Shown here in pieces: positions 23,700 to 35,781 of a stretch of 64,000 nucleotides of DNA. This DNA is from Fagopyrum homotropicum (lineage: Eukaryota > Streptophyta > Magnoliopsida > Caryophyllales > Polygonaceae). The notes under the pieces were generated by a model. It was not told where the DNA came from. It worked only from the letters and a program-made list of their open reading frames with translations, and made no database searches. Where the stretch lies: positions 47,290,993-47,354,992 of the forward strand of contig BSWB01000005.1 in assembly GCA_033239125.1 (NCBI GenBank), in the 5' to 3' direction. Made by a program: the position numbers and the translations under genes. Position 1 is the first letter of the stretch, and every line of letters starts with the position of its first letter.

Positions 23700-25033
23700 C
23701 TGTGGCGGCCTCTAGCTGCCCCTTGCTACACCAGCAGGTGAAGAACCCTGCTGTAACTGGGACTTGCCCTGACGGTAAAAAGCGGCTCGGTGACCCATGT
23801 GACCACAAGTGAAACACACCACAGGTGGCTTCCTACAAGTACTCTTCATGTGCCCATATCCTCCACAGCCATGACACTGTGGTCCCCGACCGGGTGACTG
23901 CATCGACTGTTGTGGACCGGAACGTCCCTATGTCTGGCTGCGTCCCTGCCCTGAGGCTCCTGCCTCTGAACTTGCTGGTAAAGTCCTCTGTCTCTTGTCT
24001 GGCCCGCCGGACTGTGCCGCTCTCCTAGACCCAGAGCGGTCTCTCTCATAGGCTGAAGCTCGGTCCTGGTACTCCGTCAATGAGGCACAACGAAATCCCG
24101 CAAGGTAAGCACGAGTGGACTCCCTCAGTCTCCTAGAAAAGAGGTAGACGTGCTTATCCGTTGTGGGTGCAGCGGGTCCCAACAAAGCTAACTCCGCCCG
24201 AAAACGTCTAATCGCCTCCATGACTGGGACGTCCTCAAATCCTGCCTCTAAGAAATCCTAGACTCTGTCTCTCCGTAGTGAATCTGGCAGAATGTCTCTC
24301 TAACGAGACTCAGTAGCTAATCCATCCTAGTCACACCTCCTCTAACGGTCCTCCACCGATACTCGGCCTCCTCTCGAAATAACGTTTGGACTATCTACAC
24401 CTGTCTCTCCTCTGGACAACGGATCGCCTCTAGTGCCGACTCCACATGCCCAATCCAATGCTCAACCTCCAACCCTACCTTCCCATCGAAGTAGGGTACA
24501 TGCTGTTGGTTGAAAGCCTTCAACCATGAATCAGGTCTTGGAGACCTCAACTCATCTCTAGCGACCTCTATAACCGGCTCGGGTGCAACTGCCGCTGGTG
24601 CAACCACCTCTGGTGCGTCCCTAATGGAAGTAACTCTCTGTGAGACCTTAGTTGATCTCGCAGGTGCAGGTGCAGGCACTGTTGGTGCGGGAGGTGGTGC
24701 TCCTGTCCTGAATGCCTCCTCCACTCGACCTACGTAGTCTGCAAATACAGTAGCTCCAATAGATAGTCCCCCTGTCCTAGTAGATGGGGAACTATGGGCT
24801 CCGGACCTCACAACTGTCCTATCTCTAACCTCGGGAATGAAGCTCTCAGCTACGTCCTCCACGGGAATCTCAGCTGCTGGCGGATCCACGGCGGGTGGAT
24901 CCGCAATGGGGATACGTCCCCAACCTCTCGTGCCTGGAGGTCTCCCTACCCGTCCCCGTCTCTGGGCGGTAGGTGGAAGAGGGGGTCTACCCTTGGCGGG
25001 TCCTACGTAAGCGGTGGCTCTCGTACGTGCCAT
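23700..25033 (-). pseudogene. Element C gag (capsid/nucleocapsid), broken
   Basis: The first ORF, 24395-25033 (212 aa), begins MARTRATAYV and is rich in Gly-Arg-Pro (KGRPPLPP, GRVGRPPG), resembling AT-hook-like basic patches. It ends in the capsid start (PYFDGKVGLEVEHWIGHVES). After a frame change 23928-24221 continues the capsid (EAIRRFRAELALLG, FSRRLRESTRAYL). Next, 23712-23903 carries two CCHC zinc knuckles: CHGCGGYGHMKSTC is canonical (CX2CX4HX4C), while CFTCGHMGHRAAFY has Tyr for the final Cys. The start is the first ATG after the leader, about 400 nt from the primer site. Confidence 0.88.
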
Positions 25034-25453
25034 CTGATAACGTATAGCGTATATTTATATAAATACGTATGTAATACTTATGAAATTAATATGATAATAA
25101 TTCATAAAAGCATGATGGTAACCATAATCCAAAAGTACAACCATGGCCCATAAGCCCAATCACCCTAAGGTCATATACATAACTAGATACATACAAGTCC
25201 ACAAAACATCCTAAGGCCGTACATAAATATATGACTATGTAATAATATATATACATCAATCAAATCCAGAAATCTATATCGCCGAGGTTTGCGTGAGGAG
25301 TGGTGGTCCCGTACATTCTAACCCAATCCCGACTCATGCATATGATTTTGAAAACGAAAAATTCAGAACCCGTGGGGTTCTGTTTATTCTTCATTCGGCC
25401 TTTAGAAGATTGCGAGTGCCATTGTTGTCAACCTAGGGCTCTGATACGACTTT
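25034..25453 (-). other. Element C leader: primer site, mini-ORF and leader block
   Basis: The primer site at 25438-25449 reads TCGTATCAGAGC on the minus strand, one change from canonical. The mini-ORF at 25402-25422 again encodes MALAIF. The leader block at 25281-25320 (GGACCACCACTCCTC... on the sense strand) lies about 118 nt after the primer site, as in A, B and G. No other ORF is seen before gag. Confidence 0.8.
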
Positions 25454-28138
25454 TGTACCACCCCAAATCCGCGGGATATCGGGATGCTACGGGCGAGACC
25501 TCACAATGGGTCCCGGCCCTTAGCTTGACAACAATTTCACCGGACCTTTCCAACATGGCACAAATAAAGGCAAAAACTCAAATCGTTTATAATGTATGCG
25601 AGAAACTGGAAGTAAAAGTACAAAGTGAAAACTCAGCCGAGTCCTCAAAATGACACAATCTCAAAGGATAAATCTGAAATCCATAAATCCAAACATAACA
25701 AAATAAACCCAAAAACGCCCCCGTCCTATAATGTACGGCGACCCTCGGCTGTCCACTCCTCCACCTCACTCGGCGGCGTTCCTAACCTGCAGGGCGTCTA
25801 CACAAACGGTTTAAAACCGTTAACTCATATTCTAAGCATTAGAAACGGGGTGAGAAGCACAATCACAAACAATCATCATAAACACACACGCATCATACCA
25901 CAAGGCATACAAATCCGGTTTATTATCTTTATTATTATTAAGTCATATCCCGTTCTAGTTCAACTTCTTTTGTGACACGAGAATCTCCTGAAACTTGCCT
26001 CGGTCCCCACTTACCGGCATGGAACGGTGCGGATGCCTCCGACCGTCTAACCAGCACGGGCTAGTCGCAGAGAACCTCCAAGCTCTCGCAAGAGGTAGGC
26101 AGTGATGTCACCGCCCGTTATCATACACTTGGGCCAAATAATATAGAGTCGGTGATCCTATTACCGTTTTAGTTGTTTATAAACATTCAACAATAACACA
26201 CACAGACACCACCTCACACACACCGATGCTAATACGCAAAATACAAACTAAGTAAGTCCGGAGACTTACCTCTCTTGAGGTAACTCGAATAAACCACTCT
26301 CAACTTCCCTCAGGAAAACGCTCAAAGCCTGCCCAAACGAGGCACTATCAATAACCGACTAAAAGCTAAAAGTTTTCGGACTTCTAGTTTCCAACATATA
26401 TAAATATGATATCTACTCTAGCATGCTAGGTCCATTTTATAATCCCGAAGGTCATCCTAAGATCATAGATAAGATAATTCCATAAGTTCAATACCCCAAC
26501 CATAAAACTTATGATTGAGGGCCACTACATGGCATTTGCTCTACGATATGCTAAGTTCATCTAACATGTTATACTACCATTACCGAACTAACGAAGGAGA
26601 GTACTCACACGAGATCCAAGGTGAAGCACGGTCCACGGAGTTAAGAACGAGTTCGATTGCTTCTATTGGGTGCTTCCGGATCTAAGGACAAAACTAAGAA
26701 AAATTAGCTTAAACGCTAATTTTAAAAAGGAAGGTTTAGCGCATAAATATTTTCCAATGAAAACTCCGTTTTCCAAAACCGAGGTTAAACTCGTTAAAAC
26801 CATTTCCGGGTAAATTATCCAAAATGGAAGGTTGATTGAAAAACCGAAATTCTAATTTATCCAACAATCGAGTTAAACCCATCAAAGACACCAAAAATAC
26901 TTGTAAAGGAGTTGGGTCACAAATCTTATCAAAATTAAGGGTTTAATAATATTAATAATGTACTGCAGGATATAAATGTTCCCTTTCCAAAGTTTTTAGG
27001 TCAAAACTGCAATTACACACAAAATGGGCACAAATTGTAATTATCCAAAAAAATAGGGTCACAACAGGAATTAGGTGCAAATAGAGGGGCAATTTACAAA
27101 TAAAAATTAAGCCCTCTTCAGCCTATTGTAACACGATAGGAGGCAGGCAGAGGAGCTTGCGGCGGCGGCCGGGCGGAGGGAGAAGAAAGCGACGGCGTCC
27201 TGGTGGCGGTTCCGACGGCGGTGAGCGGCGTCTCCGACGGTGGCCCTCACTGCACATAACAAACAAGGTGGCCGATTAGGGAAGGAGAGGAAAAGAGAAA
27301 GGATGGGGAGATAGGGCGGCCACCAACCAATCCGGCAGTCCAGGCGGCCCGAGGAGGGGGAGGCTGCGTCTGCTCTTCCTGGCGGCTCCTAGTGGCGCTA
27401 TAGGCGGCTGCCACCAGACCCGGCAGCCATTGATAAACAGCAGAGAAGAGGAAGAAAAAGAGAAGGGAAAGGGGAGATGCAGCTCACCAGTTCCGGCTGG
27501 CTGAAGCGAGGCGGGGCGCTGGTTCTCCGGCCGACGTCGTCTCCCGGAGGCAGAGGCAGGCTGAGAGAGAGTTAAGGGAGAGACGTGTAGAGAAAGAGTT
27601 GAGGGAGAGGGGAAACGATAGAATAGGGAAAGGAAGGCTGGGTTTGGGTTTTGTCATCAAGAGGGGAGTAGAGGAGGCTAGGGTAGGTGAGCAGCTACAA
27701 CAGAGGAAACGAGGAGACACTCCTCAAGAACTCCTTCAGCACGTCAGGCAGGAAAAAGAGAAGGGAAGAAAAGAAAGAAAGAAAAAGGAAAGAAAATAAA
27801 TAAAAGAGTAAATAGGAGGGATTATATATATATATATCTATATATATATATAAATATATATATATATAATTTTTTTTTTTTTAAAAAGAAACTAACTCGA
27901 TTTACATTTGGAACGGGATTTCCCGGATGGGTAAATCCCGAATTCCGACATAATTAATTTAATAAAATATGAGAATACCTAATTGTATCCCTAAAATAAT
28001 ATAATACCCAGAAAAGTTATTTTTAAAATCTATATATATATATATATAAAATACTTTATATAAGAACTCGAGCTATAGTGAATCGAGGGAAGGGGGAAAG
28101 ACAACGTCGGAATGCACCCGAATAAACGGGACGTTACA
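25454..28138 (-). repeat. 5' LTR of element C (2685 bp)
   Basis: TG at 25454, CA at 28138. The first bases read TGTACCACCCC rather than TGTAACACCCC. U5 block at 25497-25518, TAACGGGCGGT block at 26110-26139, hairpin/splice-donor block at 26246-26271. The GC-rich segment 27120-27760 is the counterpart of 18900-19540 in the other LTR. Confidence 0.9.
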
Positions 28139-28649
28139 CCATATATCCACATCGAAGGAAATAGAAGAAAAGGCTATGATCTTGTAGAAATCAACTTTAT
28201 ACTAACGAGTAACAACAAAGAATTTACACATAGGGGTGACTAGTTGAGTGGCTGGCAGATAAGAAGAATAACCACACAATTATAAAAGACTTTTATCAAC
28301 ATCTGGACCCTGCAAGAAATCAGCTGCGACAATAGTGAAATTAAATCAAAAAGGAGTGTTAATAAAATTGAACAAGTTGAAGTTAGTAACTCTAATTAAA
28401 TTTAAGAAGAAAATTCGGGCGATCGGATTTGACTCCTTAATTATTAATTGTAAAGAGGATTGTTATGAGCAATTGTCCTCCTACTAGCTAAGTAAAATTT
28501 GACAGATCACAATTAACACGGAATGGAGACTCACAATTTAGTGTAAGGGAGAGAAGTAGACTTTACACGCCTGGAGACATTTTCTCTTCTTCGAAGATAT
28601 AAGATTTTCGGAAGAAATCACAACGCTAGTATCAAAAGGATCGACGCCC
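28139..28649 (+). mobile_element. Interior of element B, right part
   Basis: Continues the B interior after the nested C element. No coding motif, and no polypurine tract before the LTR homology begins, consistent with deletion of the interior 3' end together with the first 155 bp of the right LTR. Confidence 0.6.
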
Positions 28650-31006
28650 TGTGGCATAGTCAACATACCTTTTTATTCTTTATTTAAGCCATTCGGGCCC
28701 ATTAACGACTTACCATTTGGGCCCATTAAGCTTGTCTTCCCCTCCTTACCTCTTACGTGAAACCTAACCCTAGCAGCCTCCTTCTACCTTACGTGAAAGA
28801 AGATGACCCCTTCCCAAATCCTAACGTCCTTCCTCCCCCTTCACGTGACAGCAACCTCATCTCCCCTACCTACCACCATCGATGACAATGTGCCGATGAG
28901 CCTCGCCGACCCTTCCTCGCCCTGTCCTCCCGAACGCAACAACACCTTCACCGCGCCGCCAAGAGACCGCCTCCCTTCTTCTCCACTAGGTCGACAACAC
29001 CTTCGCCGCGCCGCCAGGAGACACATCAGGCCGCCTCCCTTCTTCTGCACTAGGCCGACAATAGCAGCGGAGGGACGTCCCAGAGCCTCTTCGATCGGAG
29101 CCCAGGATCCGAGCAGGCACGCTAGACCTTCCACGACCCACGTGCGGAAGCGTCGAGGCGCAAGGACGGCAACAAGAATGCAAGAACGGCATCCCCAGAC
29201 CACAGGTGCGAGTGGCATCTGATCCGCCGATGCGCCTTCCTCTGACTGCGAGTATGTCCCAACGACAGTAAGATCGTTCCGTTCGTCTGCCTCGTATGTG
29301 CGAGCACGTTGAGCCGACTAGTTAAGTAAGGCATCACCCTCTTCTCTTCCGTACCCTCTCTATATATATGTGCTGATGTGAGATCGTTTGCATCTCGGAA
29401 CCGTGCATAACAAACCCTAGAAGATGGCTTGTGGAGCTGCTGCGTTTTCTGGGTTGTAAAGTGATGAACACCTAACTTCGGGTCCAAATTTAGGTATGAA
29501 ACACTGATCCATTTTGGCTGAAATTTTTATATGTTATAGCTGGGATACTGTGGTAGAACATATTAAAATTTGAGAGGAATCCAGCGAGTGGTTTAGGATT
29601 TATGATTTTTCAAATATCGTACAATAAATGATACAAGCATTTGGTAGATCTATCACCGTGTACATAATTTTTTTGTTGGATCTGAATCTATAGGAACTCA
29701 AAGTCGACTGTTTGTGCAGTTTGGGAAATGACTCAGATTTTACTAAGTATAGAATTTTTGGATTTTGTATCCAACTTTGGAGATTTGTGTAGAAGTTGTT
29801 GTTGGGTATTTTTTAGATTTTCTTACTTCTATTAGCAGAGTGCATCATGTAGAAGACCTAGTTATTTTATTTAGAATTTTTATATTTTTATTCAGTTCTC
29901 ATATCTAAAGCCAAAGTCGGACCTTAGCAACTTTTTATGAAAGTCAATAATGTAGTTAACTCTTCTAAATCTTTCGCAAACTTTCCTTTGAGAGTTTTGA
30001 GTGTGGTTTTGAGTCCGAAAGAATAGTTTGGAACATTGTTATAGAATTTTATAGAGTTTCCGGATCAGGGGAAAAACGGTCATTTAACCATAAGGGTATT
30101 TTGGTAATTTCTTTATGATAGATCTTATATTTTAGAAGTTGGAGACTTCTAAGAAAGTGAGATACTTTATTGATCCACTTGCCTTGTATAACAGGCAATG
30201 GAGTATTCTACGGTTGCTGACTGAATTGTGTTTTAGACAGTCGAGATTGATTCAGGTAAGTCCTTTGGGCTTACTTAGCTAGCTTTCAGATATGAGTGCG
30301 AATAATGATAGTGGTGTTTGAATGATGTGTGTATATGTGTATTTCATACTAATTATCGACCGGCACACATATTTGGCCTAGGAGTAACGGGCGGTGGCAT
30401 TCTGCTCAGTTAGCCCGAGGGCGTTGGGGGTTTCTTTCGGGACTAGTCCATACTTGGTTTGCGGCGACGCCACCGGCGGAGGTGTACCAAACCATCACCA
30501 GTTGGATAAGGAACGGAGGCGAGAAATCATAAGATATCTCGTGCCACAACTTTTAAAACGGAATGAAGTGAATTACTTAACTTATCAAATAATAACCTGT
30601 TTGTGTGCCAGCATGATGATTGTTTTATTTTGCTTGAGTTGTGTTTGTGCTATTTTTATTCTACTTATATTTGGATTGTTAGCTAACGGTTTATCCGTGT
30701 TGTAGACTCTGTAGAGATGGACAGTTGCAAAGAGATCCGGAACGGATGGTCAGCCGGGTCCACGTACTCATTAGAGGGGGACGGGGAGTCTTCCGTTCAA
30801 CATGCATGTTATTAATATAATTATGTTTTGTAAGGCTGTCATGTGTTGAAGATTCATGTAAATATTGTTTTTTATTTTCAAAGAATTTAAATACATTTGT
30901 GCCTTTTTGTAAGATCCTAGTAAAAGTTGTTGTTAAACCAAGGTCGGGACCCATTGTGAGGTCCTAACCAGTGGCTCTCCAAGTTCCAAGAATTCGGGGT
31001 GTTACA
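28650..31006 (+). repeat. 3' LTR of element B, 5'-truncated and internally patched
   Basis: Homology to the left LTR starts at about 28650 (TGTGG...) against 13240. U5 block at 30942-30963, hairpin/donor block at 30254-30283, end at 31006. About 29460-29680 departs from the left LTR; 29616-29678 there is not LTR sequence but a near-perfect copy of 31156-31218 in the right flank. Confidence 0.85.
29616..29678 (+). repeat. 63-bp filler copied from the flanking DNA
   Basis: Identical to 31156-31218 except one base (29643 G vs 31183 A). It replaces LTR sequence present in the left copy (about 14420-14614). It looks like templated repair of a break inside the LTR using a site about 1.5 kb away. 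Confidence 0.8.
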
Positions 31007-31011
31007 AACAA

Positions 31012-32526
31012 CATCCGACTTCAATCAACGGTAATAATTATCATCATTGAATGATGACATGTTCGAATTTCACGAGCCTAATGTCTGGCGGAGTCGGACA
31101 CATTGTAGGTTCTGCATAGTAAGTTTGCGTAACGTGAATGATATTCTTCTACACAATCGTACAATAAATGATACAAGCATTTAGTAGATCTATCACCGTG
31201 TACATAATTTTTTTGTTGATACAGTTATCTAGAAAGAAATCATAGTAAAAATGTATAATTTCAAATACTAAAAAATAAAAAATAAAAAATAAAAATGAAA
31301 TTATGAACTGAATAAATTAGTTTCTTAATCTATGTCACAAAAACAAAGATAGAAAACTTTCAGTATATATTTTGACTATTTTAAAATTTTAAAATTTTAA
31401 TTTTATATAAGGCGAATAAAAACAGTGAATAGTAATTATCGGGCATTTTTTGCCGCACTTTCCTAGGGTTACCTCTGACCATTCTCCCATTGGAAAACCG
31501 AGAGAGACAAAAGAAGAGAAGGATATTGGGTTCAAGCAACTGTGCTACCTCAGCGTTGGCGGCGCCGATGATTCATTCGTAGGTATACTCGTAGGTATAC
31601 ACCCTATCTCTTTCATTTTGTTTCGGATTCCTCTTTTTACGACCTCTCTTTCATTTTGGTTCTGGTTGTTGTTTTCATTTCCGTTGCGCTCAACTTGTCA
31701 CGTATCTGTATTTGTTGTCTGATTCCTTATGTTTTCTTGGTTAAAGTTTCGTTTAGAGATTTTGATCGTTAGTTACTTTTTTGTGCAATTCCTATTTCTA
31801 GTTATGGTGAATTTCCTCATTGATCTTTCTATTCGATTAAAATAGAATCAATGCAATCGAGTTGAAATTCGTGCTCTCCTCCAAGAGGTAGAAGGTTTTC
31901 TTGATTTTAATTTCTTGTGACAAGGTTAGGTGATTGATCGAAGTTGATTGAAAACAGTGAACGAGCTGTGATATAGTGGTTACGTGTTGTTGTGAATCAG
32001 GTTAGGGTTTGCTTGTATGTTCTGAGATTTTAGGTGAGAAAACTTCCTTTCTTGGTTTATGAACAACTTAGTCATAAACAGAATTCAAGGTGAAGTACAA
32101 ATACATAAATGATGTGTAGAAAGAAATTGATCGGGATTTTGTCGAATTGATGTTGTACCTTCCTATAATTAAGAGGTAAAAAGTCATGATTTCGACAAAA
32201 TTAATTGTTATTAGTTACAATGAGTCCTGAAACTTACAATCAAGTTTGAGATATTATAATCTTCTGTCTCTTCCCACGTGGGAAAGCACCAACAGAGAAG
32301 AACAAACCCTTTTGCATCGCTATTGGTCACTTGGTGATACTTGTAAAATCCTAAATATAATATAATTTCTAGTAACTGCCCTTTGATAAGATGTGTACCG
32401 CAACTCGCATTATGTCAATTCTAGAATTTCCATATCTAAACAACTTCTATGAAATAATACTTGACCTGGATTATGATATTATATAGTCAACCCTACTTGT
32501 CTCCTCTTCCAACCTCTATCTCCCTG
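31012..32526 (+). other. Host-like region with a candidate promoter/first exon
   Basis: No complete gene. 31440-31600 looks like the 5' end of a plant gene: a TAGGGTTA telo-box-like element at about 31463, purine-rich leader, GC-richer segment, then a twice-repeated CGTAGGTATAC with a possible splice donor at about 31585-31600. A perfect 14-bp palindrome TTCCCACGTGGGAA (G-box core) lies at 32271-32284. No coding homology recognised. Confidence 0.3.
32271..32284. promoter_or_regulatory. G-box palindrome TTCCCACGTGGGAA
   Basis: Perfect 14-bp palindrome around CACGTG, the core bound by plant bZIP/bHLH factors. No adjacent intact gene; could be chance. Confidence 0.3.
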
Positions 32527-33309
32527 AGGTTGAAATCACTCTTTTAGGTCACCCATTCGAGTTTTTATCCCATGTAGTTTTGAATCGTGCATAAATCTCA
32601 ATCATTTGACATATGAAGCTTGCTTTTATCAAACTTGTAGCAAAACATAAGGTACATAATAAATTTATAGAGTATGACTAAAAACATACTCATCTTCTCT
32701 TGTGTAAGAGTCTATTCAAGGAACCTTTTAGTCTCCTTTATTCTTCCTATAGAAAATAACTGAAGAAGAGTAATGTTCTCTATTGTTAGATTCTATTGGC
32801 GCTACACACCAAAAACTTCATAATTAATTTTATGATAATTTTTAGAACTAAAATTTTTATGTCTAGACAACTCCATGGGTTGGTTGCAATACTACAAGCT
32901 ATGGTTGGGTAATGTCTAAACTCAACAAACTTAAATCTGATCAAAACTACTATTTTAATGCCCTGTGGTTTGCAATTGCGGAGTTCCGATATATATATTT
33001 TTTCTAAGTTATGGTTTCTTTTTTGTTGTAGCATTATTCAGTGTGTAGTTTCTTCGTTGCAAGCAGTTTCTTGGCGTTGATCCTGGGTAGCTGATTAGTT
33101 AGTTTAATCTTTACTTTGTAATGTCCTCTAGTTAGCAATTGCAGAGTTCCTATCGATTTGTTTTTTTTTTCCTCAGAGCTGGTTGAATTTTGTTGCTATA
33201 TTCTGTGTGTGCAATTTCTTGATTGCAAGCATATTCTTTGGCGTTGATCTTGGGTAGCTTATTAGATAGTATTAATCTTTGTTTTGTAAAAAATATTTTA
33301 AACTTATTT
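32527..33309 (+). repeat. Locus X with a two-unit tandem repeat
   Basis: Units 32958-33120 and 33121-33288 (163 and 168 bp) share GCAATTGCRGAGTTCC, GGCGTTGATCYTGGGTAGCT and TTTGTTTTGTA-like blocks. The whole locus recurs at 35001-35781 and, inverted, at 46111-46529. Element F inserted at its right edge. Confidence 0.8.
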
Positions 33310-34921
33310 TGATAGCATGAATTATAGTCTATATTTTGGGACTTGTTTAGACGTTTTGTCTTCAATAATCTGCATGTTTGGATGTATATTATATGATTAT
33401 ATTGTCGTTTCATCTACCTTTGCGGGAATCGAGGTCTACACCAAGTTTCGTTGTAATCGTAGGTAAAATGGCACGTTTTACATCAAAATGGAGTTAAAGG
33501 AGCTAAGGAATCATTGGAGCTACATTTAGGAGCTTAAGGAAAAATCCAGGAAGCAAGGAATTAGATTAAAGATTCACTTTGGACCAGCTTTGAGAGATTT
33601 CACATTCAGTTTAGAGTCACCTCGGTCAACTACAGTACCACCTCGACCGAGGTGATCTTGAGGAGCGCTCCGACCGAGGCGAATACTCTGACACGGAGAG
33701 ATATATTTTATTTGGCTGAGATCTTTTATTTTTGGAAGGAGATATCTTATATTTTTTGGGCTGGATTTCTAGAAGGAAGATCATATATTTAGGAGATTTA
33801 TTTTAGAGATAATATATATTTTATTAGGAAATTATCTATTAAGATATTTCCTATAAAATTATCTTAGGAAGATATTTATTTTAGGAGATATGGATATATT
33901 TAATAGGAAATTATCTTTTTAAGATTTTTATCTTTGGAAGATAATTCTCCTATATAAAGGTTTGGATTTTCTACAATTCAACCATCTTCGGATCACCAAA
34001 TGCTTATAAATGCCTAGAGGGCTGATAGCATCCAGCAATTATGGGATTTTCTCCAGAGTTTTGAAGGAAGGAAGATTGAAGATCAATCTAGGAAGGATTG
34101 ATAGCTTGTTAGAGCTTTTGTGAAGGGTTTTGTAAGACTTTCTTAGATTCCCTTTTGTTGATTGTCTTGTTGGATTTGTTATCCAAGCAACGCTTATTTG
34201 TTTGATATTTGATTCAGTTATTGAAGCCTTGTTCTTAAGGTTTTTGTGTTCAAATATTCATTCTCTTCCCATATATTTGATTATTGCTTTCATGATGATG
34301 AGTGGCTAATTTCCTTGTGCGATTCTAGGGTGATTGGTTGAAGGTTGTGGGAAAAACAATGATAGAATAATCTTAAATTCCAGTAGGACCCTGAAAGTTC
34401 GAGTCTTTATCCTTAACCTTAGAACATCTCGTTCAGTCGATGAACATCTCGGCCTGGGTGGATCTTGTCTGACCGAGGTGACTTATCTGATCCGTAACTG
34501 AGAGTTAAGTGTTAGACTTTGCCAAATCCTATTCTTAATATACCTTTCCTGGTTCAATGCAAGTCTAGGATGAGACTTACCCGATAGTTCCTTTGTTTGT
34601 TTACCCATGATCATAAGTGTAGGTAATAAAGGTTATCCTTTAATGGGGCTTGAGTGTGCCTTCATTCCATCTTTGTGAGTTAGCGTGAGACTTACCCGGT
34701 AAAGGTTGATTCTATTCCCTTAGTTGGTGTGTTGGTTTGAGATTATAATTCCTTTCCTTAGTACCTTGAGACTTACCCGGTAATAGGAGCTTTTGGTTTG
34801 GAATTGTGAGTAGTGAGACTTACCCGGTGATCTATTCCACTTTAGTAACACCTTCCCTTTGCAAAACCTTAGGTTTGTCCGCTTATCTTTAGATCTTGAG
34901 TTGGAACCACAACTAGATGCT
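33310..34921 (+). repeat. Element F LTR, 3'-truncated
   Basis: Starts TGATAGCATGAATTATAGTC and follows the F LTR to the GATGCTTTA segment, lacking the last 250 bp or so. TATA box TATATAAA at 33951-33958. It joins 34922-35000 through a short shared TTA. Confidence 0.9.
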
Positions 34922-35781
34922 TTACAAACAACATCCGACTTCAATCAACGGTAATAATTATCATCATTGAATGATGACATATTCGAATCTCACGAGCCTA
35001 AGGTTGAAATCACTCTTTTTGGTCACCCATTCGAGTTTTTATCCCATGTAGTTTTGAATCGTGCATAAATCTCAATCATTTGACATATGAAGCTTGCTTT
35101 TATCAAACTTGTAGCAAAACATAAGGTACATAATAAAGTTATAGAGTATGACTAAAAACATACTCATCTTCTGTAGTGTAAGAGTCTATTCAAGGAACCT
35201 TTTAGTCTCCTTTATTCTTCCTACTGAAAATAACTGAAGAAGAGTAATGTTCTCTATTGTTAGTTTCTATTGGCGCTACACACCAAAAATTTCTTAATTA
35301 ATTTATGATAATTTTTAGAACTAAAATTTTTATGTCTAGACAACTCCATGGGTTGGTTGCAATACTACAAGCTATGGTTGGGTAATGTCTAAACTCAACA
35401 AACTTAAATCTGATCAAAACTACTATTTTAATGCCCTCTGGTTTGCAATTGCGGAGTTCCGATATATATATTTTTTCTAAGATATGGTTTCTTTTTTGTT
35501 GTAGCATTATTCAGTGTGTAGTTTCTTGGTTGCAAGTAGTTTCTTGGCGCTGATCCTGGGTAGCTGATTAGTTAGTTTAATCTTTACTTTGTAATGTCCT
35601 CTAGTTAGCAATTGCAGAGTTCCTATCGATTTGTTTTTTTTTTCTCAGAGCTGGTTGAATTTTGTTGCTATATTCTGTGTGTGTAATTTCTTGATTGCAA
35701 GCATATTCTTTGGTGTTGATATTGGGTAGCTTATTAGATAGTATTAATCTTTGTTTTGTAAAAAATATTTTAAACTTATTT
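34922..35781 (+). repeat. Rearranged second copy of the B/X junction and locus X
   Basis: 34922-35000 copies 31002-31080 (offset 3920), including the last bases of LTR B (TTACA) and its AACAA target duplication. 35001-35781 copies 32527-33309. The intervening 31081-32526 is missing. Because it contains a piece of LTR B, the copying happened after B inserted. Confidence 0.85.

Larger units (their letters stand above)
17242..28143 (-). mobile_element. Element C: Tekay-like chromovirus, complete in structure but inactivated
   Basis: LTRs at 17247-19909 and 25454-28138 flank a 5.5 kb interior with gag, protease, RT, RNase H, integrase and chromodomain in order on the minus strand. The flanking 5-mers are CCGTA (17242-17246) and CCATA (28139-28143), a target duplication with one substitution, which places C inside the B interior. 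Total size about 10.9 kb, LTRs about 2.7 kb and the C-terminal chromodomain fit the Tekay/Del lineage. In-frame stops and at least three frame changes make it non-functional. Confidence 0.92.
13080..31011 (+). mobile_element. Element B: deleted, non-autonomous chromovirus-like LTR retrotransposon hosting element C
   Basis: The left LTR starts TGTAACATCC at 13085 and the right LTR ends GTGTTACA at 31006. The flanking 5-mers are identical, AACAA at 13080-13084 and at 31007-31011, giving a perfect target duplication. Removing element C leaves about 7 kb with only about 1.8 kb of interior, without gag or pol. The right LTR lacks its first 155 bp, so the interior 3' end and LTR start were lost by deletion. 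Orientation is fixed by the plus-strand primer site at 15947. Confidence 0.85.

Noticed and set aside
24510..24737. Plus-strand ORFs inside element C (24510-24737, 22787-23089, 21108-21341)
   Set aside because: Antisense shadows of gag, protease and integrase frames.
32786..33413. Minus-strand ORFs of 80-95 codons in locus X and the F LTR start
   Set aside because: Lys/Asn/Ile-rich translation of AT-rich repeats, with no domain and frame breaks between copies.
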